Positions 17,536-25,671 of a stretch of DNA of 62,665 nt are shown here, piece after piece. The number at the start of each line of letters is the position of its first letter. Positions within the stretch are counted from its first letter, which is position 1. The translations under genes and the position numbers were made by a program. Below the pieces are notes generated by a model. It did not search any database, was not told the DNA's origin, and worked only from the letters and a program-made list of their open reading frames with translations. The stretch spans positions 1-62,665 of the forward strand of contig CAJINA010000227.1 in assembly GCA_905176665.1 (NCBI GenBank), in the 5' to 3' direction. This DNA comes from Olavius algarvensis Delta 4 endosymbiont. GTDB taxonomy: Bacteria; Desulfobacterota; Desulfobacteria; Desulfobacterales; CAJINA01.

Positions 17536-17849
17536 CGGTATATAGTCCCTGAATTTTATTTATTTGAAAAATGCGACTTAAAATTATTTTTATAATATAA
17601 TAAATATCTAAAATTTGGTCAAGTGAATTATTTTAAATGATTGTTAATAAAGCAAAATTCACTCGTGGGAGGCGGAGGCACCGGCCGGTTTTGCTTGCGG
17701 GTTAAGATAGGCATGCCGAAAAAAATGTCAACACAATTACTGACTTTTCATTCAGTTTTTATCGGCGGCTCAGTGAAAGGTGGATAACTGGCAGCCCATT
17801 TGCTTGAAATTAAAAAGAGATCTTTAGGTTTGCGAGGTATGGGCAGTTT
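17536..17849. other. AT-rich intergenic region before TetR gene
   Basis: A 314-bp gap between the TetR gene start and the HD-domain gene end. The first 100 bp are very AT-rich, suitable for a minus-strand promoter. The inverted repeat ACTGA, 8 nt, TCAGT lies at 17739-17756. No coding frame with a ribosome site is seen. Confidence 0.5.
17739..17756. promoter_or_regulatory. Possible TetR operator palindrome
   Basis: ACTGA, 8 nt, TCAGT. Half-site length and spacing are in the range of TetR family operators, but the site is about 200 bp from the TetR start, so the link is weak. Confidence 0.35.
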
Positions 17850-19313
17850 CTAAAAAAGGTGGCCGGCTTCTTTCATCAATTCAACGACTTCCTGGGTGAT
17901 GGTGTCTACCGTTTCGGCTTCAAGGCCAAGGCGTTTGACGGCATCCAGTTCCATAATATCGTCGACTTCTTCACCCCGGAAAATAAAATGCCCCAATTTG
18001 TCGGCCAGGTGGTTGGCCAGGTTGGCAATCAGGACTTCCTGCAGCACATGATCGGTGTATTCCTCTTTCTCGGTCTGGGTTACAACCTTCTTGAACTGAT
18101 CCGGATATTTCCAACGCCGCATGAGCGACCCTCCGAACCCGGCATGGATATCCCGGATGGCATCCCGAACATCTTTCAGTTTGATCTTCTTGTCCGCGGG
18201 CATGGCGTCGGAGATGGCTTTGATGAGCACCACCTTGCCGATATCATGAATGATCCCCATAAAGAAGTAGTTCTCGCCGCCGCCCAGGTTAAGCGCCTTC
18301 GAGATACGTACGGTACCGTGGGCGCAGGCCAGTGAGTGCAGCCAGAGCCGTTCCATAAGTTCCCGAAACTGTGTATTTTTTGTCTTGTAGAGTCCCTTGT
18401 TGGCAATCGCGATCACAAGGTTCCGGGTTTCGGCTTCGCCCAGGCGGGAAATGGCCGTGCGAACCGAGGTGATCTGTTCCAGACCGCGGTAAAACGGTGA
18501 ATTGGCCACGGATATCAGGCGAACGGAGATGACCGCATCCTTCTCGATGACTTTGGCGAGATCTTCCCCTTTGGAAATATCCCGCTTCATGACCTCCTCG
18601 ACCTCCTGGACCACCTGGGGCAGCACCGGCAATTCGACCTTGCCCTGGCTGAACTGCTCCAGCACGTCGGCAACAATTTCCGGTATGCTTTTCACCTCTT
18701 CGATTTTCTTTTTGGCCAGCATCCCCGCTGATTTAATGTAGACCACAAACCGGTTTAAAAGTTCCCGATCATAGGTGGCGCCGGCGCCGGCCTGCAACTT
18801 GCGGATGGCCTCTTTTGGTTCGCTGGCAGGTCGGTACGGGCGCTCCGAAGTCAGGGCCACGTAGCTATCGACGATCGACAGAATCCGGGCACCCACCGGA
18901 ATGTCCATCCCTTTGAGACCATCGGGATAGCCGGAGCCATCAAAGGCTTCGTGGTGATGTTTGATCATCGGCAGAACATCTTTTAAAATGGATAAGTTGG
19001 ACAAGATTTTTTCCGAAAAAATAGGATGCTGCCGGATGATGGCCATTTCATCATCTTCCAGTTCCGCAGGCTTTTCCACAATCTCGGCGGGCATGTACAC
19101 CATCCCCAAGTCGCTCAAAAGTCCGGCAAAATAGATTTTGTCGATCTTGGCCTGGTGGGTCATTTTGAGGGTTTTGGAAAAGCCGGCGCATAGATCGGCC
19201 ACCTTCTGGGCCTTGCCCCGCATATACTGGTCTTTTTGCTCGATGACCGTAATCAGGGTCTCTACTAGTTCCATAAAAAAGGTGTTGATCTGCTTGGCGG
19301 CTGCCTGACTCAT
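17850..19313 (-). CDS. HD-GYP/HDOD hybrid signalling protein
   Basis: A 487-aa protein joining two signalling domains. Residues about 15-205 form an HD-GYP domain: HHHEAFDGSGYPDGLKG (119-135) keeps the GYP segment, but the family's HD pair in LLHDIGK reads LLSDLGM here (Ser67-Asp68), and the later VADVYDALT reads IVDSYVALT. Residues from about 220 form an HDOD domain (KVELPVLPQVVQEVEEVM, SVANSPFYRG, and an intact IIHDIGK). HD-GYP enzymes hydrolyse cyclic di-GMP with a metal centre that uses the HD pair, so activity here is doubtful and the domain may be a binding module. No transmitter or membrane segment is seen. Confidence 0.88.
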   Translation of the reverse strand: MSQAAAKQINTFFMELVETLITVIEQKDQYMRGKAQKVADLCAGFSKTLKMTHQAKIDKIYFAGLLSDLGMVYMPAEIVEKPAELEDDEMAIIRQHPIFSEKILSNLSILKDVLPMIKHHHEAFDGSGYPDGLKGMDIPVGARILSIVDSYVALTSERPYRPASEPKEAIRKLQAGAGATYDRELLNRFVVYIKSAGMLAKKKIEEVKSIPEIVADVLEQFSQGKVELPVLPQVVQEVEEVMKRDISKGEDLAKVIEKDAVISVRLISVANSPFYRGLEQITSVRTAISRLGEAETRNLVIAIANKGLYKTKNTQFRELMERLWLHSLACAHGTVRISKALNLGGGENYFFMGIIHDIGKVVLIKAISDAMPADKKIKLKDVRDAIRDIHAGFGGSLMRRWKYPDQFKKVVTQTEKEEYTDHVLQEVLIANLANHLADKLGHFIFRGEEVDDIMELDAVKRLGLEAETVDTITQEVVELMKEAGHLF

Positions 19314-19560
19314 GCGGACCTCGTTGAATAATCTGTTTGATAGTTCTTTATATCGGCACGATCGCGCATTTCATGAACAAAAATTGTGGTCGAAACGCAA
19401 GAAACATCCTAAAATCGCTTCGGGATCAAACCTTCGGCGAAGGATGGTCTTACCGGGAGCCGGGGATTGGGTGCTAAGGTGCCGAATCTTGACGGTCTTA
19501 AAGATGGTTGCCGCAATTTGGGGACTTGCATGGGGCGGCACGGTAATCGGGAGATCTGTT

Positions 19561-20463
19561 CTAGTTGGAGGGCCTCGGGTCCAGGAGTAGGTCCAGTTGG
19601 GCATCTTTGGCAGCCCAGTGGGCGTTGATCCAATCCTGAAATCTTTGCCGGAAGGCCTGATCGTTGAAATAGTCCCCCCGAATTTCCTCGGTAATGGGCA
19701 CCAGCTTGACCTCAACCCGGATATCGCGGATACGCCCGCAGATCAGGTCCCAAAAGGAACCCACGCCCCGGGGATAGGCGATGGTAACGTCTACGATGCT
19801 GTTCAATTGGGTCCCCATGGCCGCAAGTACAAAGGCGATGCCGCCGGATTTAGGGCGCAGCAGGTGCTTGTAGGGTGAATTCTGCCGCCTGTGTTTATCG
19901 GCCGTGAAGCGGGTGCCTTCCATAAAGTTCATGATGGACACCGGAACGGTCTCAAATTTCTTGCAGGCCTTGCGGGTAATTTCAATATCCTTGCCTTTTA
20001 GGTGGGGTTTTTTTTCCAGAAAGGCACGGGAATACCGTTTCATAAAGGGAAAATCCAGAGCCCACCAGGCCAGACCCATCACCGGTACCCAGATAAGCTC
20101 CTTTTTCAGGAAAAATTTCAGGAATGGAATCTTACCGTGAAATATCTTCTGCAAGACCAGGATGTCGACCCAGGATTGATGGTTGGACACAACCAGGTAC
20201 CAGGCATTTATACTCACCCCTTCGATCCCCCGCACCTCCCAACGGGTGCCACCGACCAGGCCAAGGTTTAGATTGTTGACCGCGATCCAGTTGCTGGCCA
20301 ACCAGTTGAGCACCTTATCGCACCCTTTGCGCCAGAATTCTAATGGGATGATCAGCTTCAGAAAGGCGGTGATAAAAAGAGGGATCACCCAGAAAATCGT
20401 GTTCACCACGAATCCGGTGAAAGACAGCACGCCTTTTAGGGGTCCGGGAATCATACGCCGCAT
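19561..20463 (-). CDS. PlsC-type lysophospholipid acyltransferase
   Basis: A 300-aa membrane-associated acyltransferase of the glycerolphosphate acyltransferase superfamily, closest in layout to the YihG/acyl-glycerol-phosphate acyltransferase type. Motif I NHQSWVD (His95, Asp100) is the catalytic HX4D; motif III is EGTRF (182-186), which binds the glycerol phosphate. Two hydrophobic segments at about 12-40 anchor the N terminus. It would transfer a fatty acyl chain to a lysophospholipid at the inner membrane. It is divergent from a histidine kinase gene. The 247 bp downstream (19314-19560) hold no gene that I can support. Confidence 0.9.
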   Translation of the reverse strand: MRRMIPGPLKGVLSFTGFVVNTIFWVIPLFITAFLKLIIPLEFWRKGCDKVLNWLASNWIAVNNLNLGLVGGTRWEVRGIEGVSINAWYLVVSNHQSWVDILVLQKIFHGKIPFLKFFLKKELIWVPVMGLAWWALDFPFMKRYSRAFLEKKPHLKGKDIEITRKACKKFETVPVSIMNFMEGTRFTADKHRRQNSPYKHLLRPKSGGIAFVLAAMGTQLNSIVDVTIAYPRGVGSFWDLICGRIRDIRVEVKLVPITEEIRGDYFNDQAFRQRFQDWINAHWAAKDAQLDLLLDPRPSN

Positions 20464-20709
20464 GTTAATGGATCTCCATCCTCCGGGATTTCAGACAGCG
20501 GGCATCATAAAGGAAAAACTGCAAAAAAACCCGCCTCGGCCGTGGTTTTACAATAGTTTTACAAACAAGTACAGGTTCCAATGCGCCCGTTGAAGGGGCC
20601 GGGCTGAAAGCATTCATCCGTAGGATCCCGAATGACTGGAACGTTGCCTCCGAAGCCTTCCCCGCTTGGCCGTTGACTTGCCGAAATATATTGATTAACA
20701 GAAGGTTAC

Positions 20710-21681
20710 ATGAAACAGACCCGCTGGTTATTTCACCCCATCACCGTATTCATTTTCAGCATCCTGGCCCTGGGACTGTCCCTGGCGCTCTATATCTACT
20801 GGTACATCGGTGTCAGCAGTGGTCTGCAGGCCCTTGCAGGCAGATTCAACATCGCTCCGGACCAGGTTTTGGAGCCGCGGGCCTGGCTGGTGATACTGGT
20901 GTTGTCTGTCCTGGTGGGGATCATCCTGATGGGCATCTTCACTATCTTTGTCTACAACCAGAAAACCCTGCAACTTTACCGTTTGCAACACAACTTTATA
21001 AACAACTTCACCCACGAGCTGAAAACGCCGGTGACATCCCTAAAGCTCTTTCTGGAAACCATTACCAAGCATAACCTCCCACGGGAGGATCAGCTGAAGT
21101 ATATGGCCTACATGCTGGCGGATGTGGAGCGCCTGTCTGATCATATCAACCGGATTCTGAACCTGGCCCGTCTGGAAAGTAAAAGTTATCAGGCCATATT
21201 TGAGGAAACCGATATCACGACAGCGTTGACGGAAATTGTGGACAACAACCGGCCGATTTTCGCAGACTGCGATATCCGGATCAGCAACCCGCTGAACACC
21301 GGCTGCATCTACCGTGTAGACCGACTGCTGTTCGAGACGCTGGTCATGAACCTATTGACCAACGCCATCCGGTATAACAAAGCTGCGGTTCCCCGAATTG
21401 ACATCCGGTTCCGGGAGGACAAGCGTCACCTGACCATCCAGTTTGAGGATAACGGCATTGGAATCAATGACCGGGAAACCAAAAAAATATTTCGCAAGTT
21501 CTATCAGGCACGGCGCAGCGGCAGCGCCCTCTCCCGGGGCAGCGGTCTGGGACTCAACCTTGTCCAGAGCATCGCCCGGCTGCACAAGTGGCGGATCAGG
21601 GCAGAAGGTCGCACCGATACCAGTGGATCAATTTTCACCCTGATATTACCTGAAAAAACCAAAGTAATGGAAACGGCCTGA
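20710..21681 (+). CDS. Two-component sensor histidine kinase
   Basis: A 323-aa membrane sensor kinase. Two transmembrane segments (about 10-34 and 60-82) bracket a very short external loop of some 25 residues, so signal input is probably in or near the membrane. The HisKA motif HELKTPVTSLK places the phospho-accepting His at 102, directly after the second helix with no clear HAMP domain. The ATPase domain has an N box around NLLTNAIRYNKA, DNGIGI and GSGLGLNLVQ. It is followed by its response regulator after one base, so the pair is co-translated. AGAAGG precedes the ATG. Confidence 0.93.
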   Translation: MKQTRWLFHPITVFIFSILALGLSLALYIYWYIGVSSGLQALAGRFNIAPDQVLEPRAWLVILVLSVLVGIILMGIFTIFVYNQKTLQLYRLQHNFINNFTHELKTPVTSLKLFLETITKHNLPREDQLKYMAYMLADVERLSDHINRILNLARLESKSYQAIFEETDITTALTEIVDNNRPIFADCDIRISNPLNTGCIYRVDRLLFETLVMNLLTNAIRYNKAAVPRIDIRFREDKRHLTIQFEDNGIGINDRETKKIFRKFYQARRSGSALSRGSGLGLNLVQSIARLHKWRIRAEGRTDTSGSIFTLILPEKTKVMETA

Positions 21682-21682
21682 A

Positions 21683-22408
21683 ATGATAAAAACCGAAAAA
21701 AAGCGCATATTGGTTATCGAGGATGAGGCCCACATCGCCGAGGGGATCAAACTCAATCTCTCGCTTCAGGGCTACACGGTCAAGATCGCTGGAGACGGGG
21801 TATCCGGCATCGAATTTTGGAAAAACTGGCACCCAGATTTAGTCGTACTCGACATCATGCTTCCGGGAATCGACGGATTGTCGGTCCTGCAGAATATACG
21901 TCTGGAAGACGAACGACTGCCGGTATTGATCCTGTCGGCCAAGGCCAGGGACCGTGATCGAATAAAAGGCTTTTCCCTGGGTGTTGATGATTACCTGGCC
22001 AAGCCTTTCAATCTGGAGGAGTTCCTCTTGAGGGTCGAAAGGCTATTGACTCGGGTCGCCTGGGAACATGAACAGGCGGCCGGCCCGGCAGATGCCGAGG
22101 GCTTTGCGCCGGTCTATGAATTCGGAGGCAACCGCATTGAGTTTGATACCGGCACCGCCCACTGCCAGGCAGGTGAAATCACCCTGACCGAACAGGAGTT
22201 GAAATTGCTGAAACTGTTTGTCATTCACCGCGACAAACCGCTACCCCGTAAGAAAATTCTGGAGATCGGCTGGGGGTATACGGGCGGCATGACCACCCGC
22301 ACCGTCGATAATTTTATTGTCCGCTTCCGGAAATATTTCGAGGAAGACCCTAAAAAGCCGATACATTTCAAAAGCGTGCGATCGGTTGGCTACCGTTTCG
22401 ATCCCTGA
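21683..22408 (+). CDS. OmpR family response regulator
   Basis: A 241-aa response regulator. The receiver domain (about 7-120) has the acidic pair EDE near residue 13, the phospho-acceptor Asp57 in VVLDIMLPG and the conserved Lys in DDYLAKPF. The C-terminal winged helix (about 140-240) shows LTEQELKLLKLFVIHRDK and TVDNFIVRFRKYFEED, typical of the OmpR/PhoB family. It follows the kinase gene by one base. Targets are not evident; the adjacent acyltransferase gene and the pair's own promoter are candidates. Confidence 0.95.
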   Translation: MIKTEKKRILVIEDEAHIAEGIKLNLSLQGYTVKIAGDGVSGIEFWKNWHPDLVVLDIMLPGIDGLSVLQNIRLEDERLPVLILSAKARDRDRIKGFSLGVDDYLAKPFNLEEFLLRVERLLTRVAWEHEQAAGPADAEGFAPVYEFGGNRIEFDTGTAHCQAGEITLTEQELKLLKLFVIHRDKPLPRKKILEIGWGYTGGMTTRTVDNFIVRFRKYFEEDPKKPIHFKSVRSVGYRFDP

Positions 22409-22436
22409 GTTCAGGGTTCCGGGGACCGAGTGCTTT

Positions 22437-22461
22437 GGTTTAAGGATCATCGCCTTAAACC
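22437..22461. terminator. Hairpin between convergent genes
   Basis: GGTTTAAGG (22437-22445) pairs perfectly with CCTTAAACC (22453-22461) in the gap between the response regulator and the convergent CULT-domain gene. The U-run is poor on both strands, so termination is plausible but not certain. Confidence 0.4.
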
Positions 22462-22491
22462 TTAAAAACAGTACCCTTGAATCCTCTTTGA

Positions 22492-22914
22492 TCACGCCGA
22501 CTGCTCGGGTTCAATGAGCCGGTCTGTAATCAGGCCGTAAAACCCGTGTCCAGCGGTGGAGATAAACTGCCAGCCAAGATGGGTCAAGCATTTCCCGCAG
22601 ATAGCCACCCGCCAGAGATACCCCGAGAACCAGGTAAACTCATCGGTAGCCGGGCCGACACTCCGGCAGCCGGGGGCCGAGTTGAAACAACCGATCTCAT
22701 AGACGACCCCCACCGGGTTGGCAAAGGTGTGCCGGTGGCTGCCGTCGACCCAGGTTCCCTCGTCCGGAGCGGTAACCATATGCCGGCACTGCCGACAGAG
22801 GACATACCGCTTTCCCGCGGCCTCGACATCCTCCGGTTCCTCCCCGGTATAGACGTCCGGCGGTGTTTCCGACCGGGCGGCCGGATCCTTAAAATAGATG
22901 GTTTGATTATTCAT
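22492..22914 (-). CDS. CULT-domain protein (cereblon thalidomide-binding type)
   Basis: A 140-aa protein whose residues about 36-135 match the CULT domain known from cereblon and small bacterial homologues such as the Magnetospirillum protein MsCI4. Zinc ligands are Cys40, Cys43, Cys106 and Cys109. The aromatic cage is Trp95, Trp101 and Trp115; the spacing of 6 and 14 equals that of human cereblon Trp380, Trp386 and Trp400. The segments FANPVGVVYEIGCF, EFTWFSGYLWRVAICGKC and THLGWQF are typical. The natural ligand of bacterial members is not settled; cyclic imides and uracil-like rings bind the cage. I use the ATG at 22914 rather than an upstream TTG. Confidence 0.88.
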   Translation of the reverse strand: MNNQTIYFKDPAARSETPPDVYTGEEPEDVEAAGKRYVLCRQCRHMVTAPDEGTWVDGSHRHTFANPVGVVYEIGCFNSAPGCRSVGPATDEFTWFSGYLWRVAICGKCLTHLGWQFISTAGHGFYGLITDRLIEPEQSA

Positions 22915-23026
22915 TTTACGGTATAAGACCGGATAGAGACAGCAACCGTTCCATTCAGTGGGGAATTCGCAGACCGGCACCTTTGCAGTCAACGATTACC
23001 CATAAGCCTACAGGGTTTAGGTCGCC

Positions 23027-23578
23027 ATGTCAAAGTATGGCCCGCAAATCAGGCAGGTCAATCCTCTCTCCGGCGCGCCGGACATTCCGTGGTTCACCGC
23101 CGCGGACTGGCACCAGGCCAACCTGGCCCTGGAGCATCTGTGCACCCGACACCAGACCTCGCTTGGCCCGGCCAGGACCACCGCCCGAAAATTGAAAAGC
23201 CACTTGGAAACCCTGTACCCGCTGCTGGACGATCTTTGCGTCCAGACCTGCAGCGGATGTGCCGAGCCCTGCTGCCACGTTGCCACGGTGTGGTTCGATT
23301 TTCGGGACCTGGTATTCATGCACTTGAGCGGGCAGGCCATTACAGCCGCGCAGCTCTCACGCAGCCCTGATGGGGCCTGCCGCTGCTGCGGCCCGTCAGG
23401 GTGTCGCCTGCCCCGCTTGAGTCGGCCCTGGACCTGCGCCTGTTACCTGTGTCCACCACAGAAGTTCCTGCTGGCAGAAATGTCCGCACAGACCCTACTT
23501 GACTTTGAGAAAGCCATAGCTGCCATCAAGATACTCAGAAAACGGATGGAGGCAGAGTTCATCAGCGTTACGGCTTAA
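23027..23578 (+). CDS. Cys-rich protein, possible metal-binding
   Basis: A 183-aa protein I do not recognise by name. The central part is Cys-rich: CVQTCSGCAEPCCH (about 71-84), CRCCGPSGCRLP and WTCACYLCPP, about thirteen cysteines in 75 residues, with helical ends (LALEHLCTRHQ, LDFEKAIAAIKILRKRMEAEF). The layout resembles YkgJ/UPF0153-type Fe-S or zinc cluster proteins, where CxxxCC motifs bind metal. It is divergent from the CULT-domain gene with a short shared upstream region, and precedes the candidate small RNA. Cytoplasmic, as no signal peptide is seen. Confidence 0.7.
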   Translation: MSKYGPQIRQVNPLSGAPDIPWFTAADWHQANLALEHLCTRHQTSLGPARTTARKLKSHLETLYPLLDDLCVQTCSGCAEPCCHVATVWFDFRDLVFMHLSGQAITAAQLSRSPDGACRCCGPSGCRLPRLSRPWTCACYLCPPQKFLLAEMSAQTLLDFEKAIAAIKILRKRMEAEFISVTA

Positions 23579-23601
23579 GTCGCATCTTTTTAAAAAAAGA
23601 C

Positions 23602-23628
23602 TTGACATACCACAATGTGGTATATAAG
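23602..23628 (+). promoter_or_regulatory. Promoter with embedded palindromic operator
   Basis: TTGACA (23602-23607) is followed by TATAAG (23623-23628), a 15-nt spacing, short for sigma-70. The overlapping palindrome ATACCACA-A-TGTGGTAT (23607-23623) has perfect 8-bp arms. Such ACCACA/TGTGGT operators are typical of toxin-antitoxin or small autoregulator promoters, yet no protein gene follows. Confidence 0.6.
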
Positions 23629-23633
23629 AATGG

Positions 23634-23730
23634 GGTCAACGGTAGGACTTCAGTCTCCATGTAATGCCGTTCACATCTCCCTTAGTGGCGGGTATCTTAT
23701 TCCCCATAAGTTGCCCGCCTCTTTCTTTTT
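23634..23730 (+). ncRNA. Candidate small RNA of about 100 nt
   Basis: The operator-bearing promoter at 23602-23628 and the strong hairpin at 23687-23719 followed by TCTTTCTTTTT delimit a transcript of roughly 95-100 nt that encodes no reasonable peptide. The hairpin has a GGCGGG/CCCGCC outer stem, a 3-nt internal loop and a CTTAT/ATAAG inner stem capped by TCCCC. A remnant of a toxin-antitoxin operator or an mRNA leader are alternatives. The start point is inferred from the promoter. Confidence 0.45.
23687..23730 (+). terminator. Rho-independent terminator of candidate RNA
   Basis: GGCGGG (23687-23692) pairs with CCCGCC (23714-23719), and CTTAT (23696-23700) with ATAAG (23706-23710); the U-rich tail is 23720-23730. 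Confidence 0.7.
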
Positions 23731-23815
23731 AGATGCGATTTCAGTGAGACAAACTTAAATTTTTATGACTGCCAAATGGCTTTGTGCAAATCTTGTACAA
23801 AACTGACCTCTTGCT

Positions 23816-23836
23816 TCCCCATAAGTTGCCCGCCTT
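23816..23836 (+). repeat. Second copy of terminator right arm
   Basis: CCCCATAAGTTGCCCGCCT at 23702-23720 recurs at 23817-23835 followed by TTTCC, but its left pairing arm is absent, so this is a partial duplication. Confidence 0.6.
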
Positions 23837-23948
23837 TTCCTTATTGGGCCCTGGCGTGATGATGCTGATGGACATCGTGTTTATGGGCAAACCGTAATCG
23901 AGTGACCGGCAGGTTCTATTTATCCGTCCCCATCGCATTGTGCCCGCC

Positions 23949-23983
23949 ATAAAGAAAGGCGTGGAAGTACTTCAATCCACGCC
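23949..23983 (-). terminator. Terminator of pepA
   Basis: On the minus strand GGCGTGG and CCACGCC (arms 23977-23983 and 23958-23964) form a 7-bp stem followed by TTTCTTTAT, about 40 bp after the pepA stop. Confidence 0.75.
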
Positions 23984-24020
23984 TGGGATCGCCCGCAAAA
24001 GCCGATATTTAGGTACTGGT

Positions 24021-25499
24021 CTAAATAATTCTTGGGTCTGTTAACAGATCGCACAGCAACCGGACCCCGAACCCGGTGCCGCCCGCCCGGCAGTAGGGGC
24101 CGTCTTTCTTGGTATAGGCGGCCCCGGCAATATCGATATGGGCCCAGCGGGTGTCGCCGACAAATTCAGAGAGAAAGAGTGCGGCCGTGATGGCCCCGCC
24201 CCAGCGACCGCTGCTCATGTTGGATATGTCTGCCAGGTCACTTTTCAACAACTCTTTGTAATCATCCGGCAGCGGCAGGCGCCAGCAGCGTTCGTGGGTT
24301 TTGTCGGCCGCCGCCAGAATAGCTTCCGCCAGGTCGTTGTCGGATGAAAATACCGCCGCAATTTTTTCACCCAGGGCAATCACGCAGGCCCCGGTGAGGG
24401 TGGCCAGATCGACCATGGCCGTCGGTTTGTATTTTTTCACGGCCCAGGCCATGGCATCGATGAGGATCAGACGCCCCTCGGCATCAGTATTGCCGATCTC
24501 AACGGTTTTACCGGCATAGGATCGGACAATATCGCCGGGCCGGGTGGCGCTGCCCGAGGGCATATTTTCGACCAGGGGCAACACGCCGATCACACCCACT
24601 TTGGGTTTTAAATCGGCCACGGCCAGCAGGGCCCCGGCTACCGCGGCCGCCCCGGCCATATCCATTTTCATGCATTCCAGGCCACCCGATGATTTCAAGT
24701 TGATCCCGCCGGTGTCAAAGGTCACCCCTTTACCGACCAGGGCCACCGTTTTTTTAACGCCCTTCGGTCGATATTCGAGTACAACCAGTCTCGGCTTCAC
24801 CTGGCTGCCCTGCCCTACCGCCAACATAGCACCGAATTTTTCGCGCTTAAGGGCCTTCTCATCCATCACCCGGCAGGTAAGACCTTTGGCCCGAGCTGCT
24901 CTGGTAATCTGGCGCGCGAACGCATCCGGACGCTTGTCATTGGCCGGTGTGCTGACCCACTCGCGGGCCTGGGTAACCGCGGCACAGGTATTCTCTATCC
25001 GGGCGGCCGCTTTGCGGTTGCCGGCCGCACTCCCCGGGGCGCCCAGAAAAACAATTGCTTTCAGGGTTTTCTGCTTCTCTTCGCTTTTATATTTGGAAAA
25101 CATATGGTTGGCCAGGCAGCCGCCTTCAATTAGCGCCTCCAGGGCAGCCCCCTCATCCAGTTGCATGCGTTTTGCGGTCGGAACCGCCACGGCCACTTGC
25201 GTCAGTTCGCGTCCAATGCAGGTTTTAATTGCTCGCCCCATGCAGGCCCGCAGCGTCTCCGCCTTGATGGCCTCTGCTTTTCCCAGACCAAGGAACAGAA
25301 CCCGTTCGCATTTTACCCGTGCCGGGCTGTAGAGCGTCAGTTCATCCTTGGCCTTTCCCTGGAACTCCTTGACCGCCAGGGCCTTTCTCGCCAGGGCAGC
25401 CACAGTTCTGTTGGCATGAATGTTTTTATCTTCGCATACGGGGATTACCAATGTCTCTAATTTTGACTTTTTAATATCGGCAGAGCTGAATTTTATCAT
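24021..25499 (-). CDS. pepA: Leucyl aminopeptidase (M17)
   Basis: A 492-aa dinuclear-metal aminopeptidase of family M17 that removes N-terminal residues, mainly hydrophobic, from peptides in the cytoplasm. The N-terminal macro-like domain (about 1-165) precedes the catalytic domain, with VGKGVTFDTGGINLK (metal and catalytic Lys), KMDMAGAAAV and the family signature NTDAEGRLIL. Length is standard. AAGGAG lies just upstream of the ATG. It is monocistronic as far as can be seen, with its own terminator downstream, and divergent from the FkbM gene. Confidence 0.96.
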   Translation of the reverse strand: MIKFSSADIKKSKLETLVIPVCEDKNIHANRTVAALARKALAVKEFQGKAKDELTLYSPARVKCERVLFLGLGKAEAIKAETLRACMGRAIKTCIGRELTQVAVAVPTAKRMQLDEGAALEALIEGGCLANHMFSKYKSEEKQKTLKAIVFLGAPGSAAGNRKAAARIENTCAAVTQAREWVSTPANDKRPDAFARQITRAARAKGLTCRVMDEKALKREKFGAMLAVGQGSQVKPRLVVLEYRPKGVKKTVALVGKGVTFDTGGINLKSSGGLECMKMDMAGAAAVAGALLAVADLKPKVGVIGVLPLVENMPSGSATRPGDIVRSYAGKTVEIGNTDAEGRLILIDAMAWAVKKYKPTAMVDLATLTGACVIALGEKIAAVFSSDNDLAEAILAAADKTHERCWRLPLPDDYKELLKSDLADISNMSSGRWGGAITAALFLSEFVGDTRWAHIDIAGAAYTKKDGPYCRAGGTGFGVRLLCDLLTDPRII

Positions 25500-25671
25500 G
25501 GGGGTCTCCTTGGGAATCTATCAAAGTACTTGCTGCCGCTGGTGCCCTGTTTATGCTGTAACCGGCCGCAACCTTATGCTTAAACCTATATGGATCCAAA
25601 GCGCGCGTCAAGCATGAAGGCAGCCAACAAACTGCTTGACCCCCCCCGGTGTTTCGGCCATATTCGAAGAT

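Larger units (their letters stand above)
23579..24020. other. Intergenic region with RNA-like signals
   Basis: 442 bp without a supported protein gene. It contains a promoter with a palindromic operator (23602-23628), a terminator-type hairpin (23687-23730), a second copy of that hairpin's right arm (about 23816-23836) and the pepA terminator (23949-23983). Confidence 0.6.

Noticed and set aside
19312..19590. 92-aa plus-strand open frame in a gap
   Set aside because: No ribosome site, no recognisable composition, and it overlaps the ends of two real genes.
22915..22992. Longer CULT protein starting at TTG 22992
   Set aside because: The extra residues do not resemble the family, and an ATG follows at 22914.
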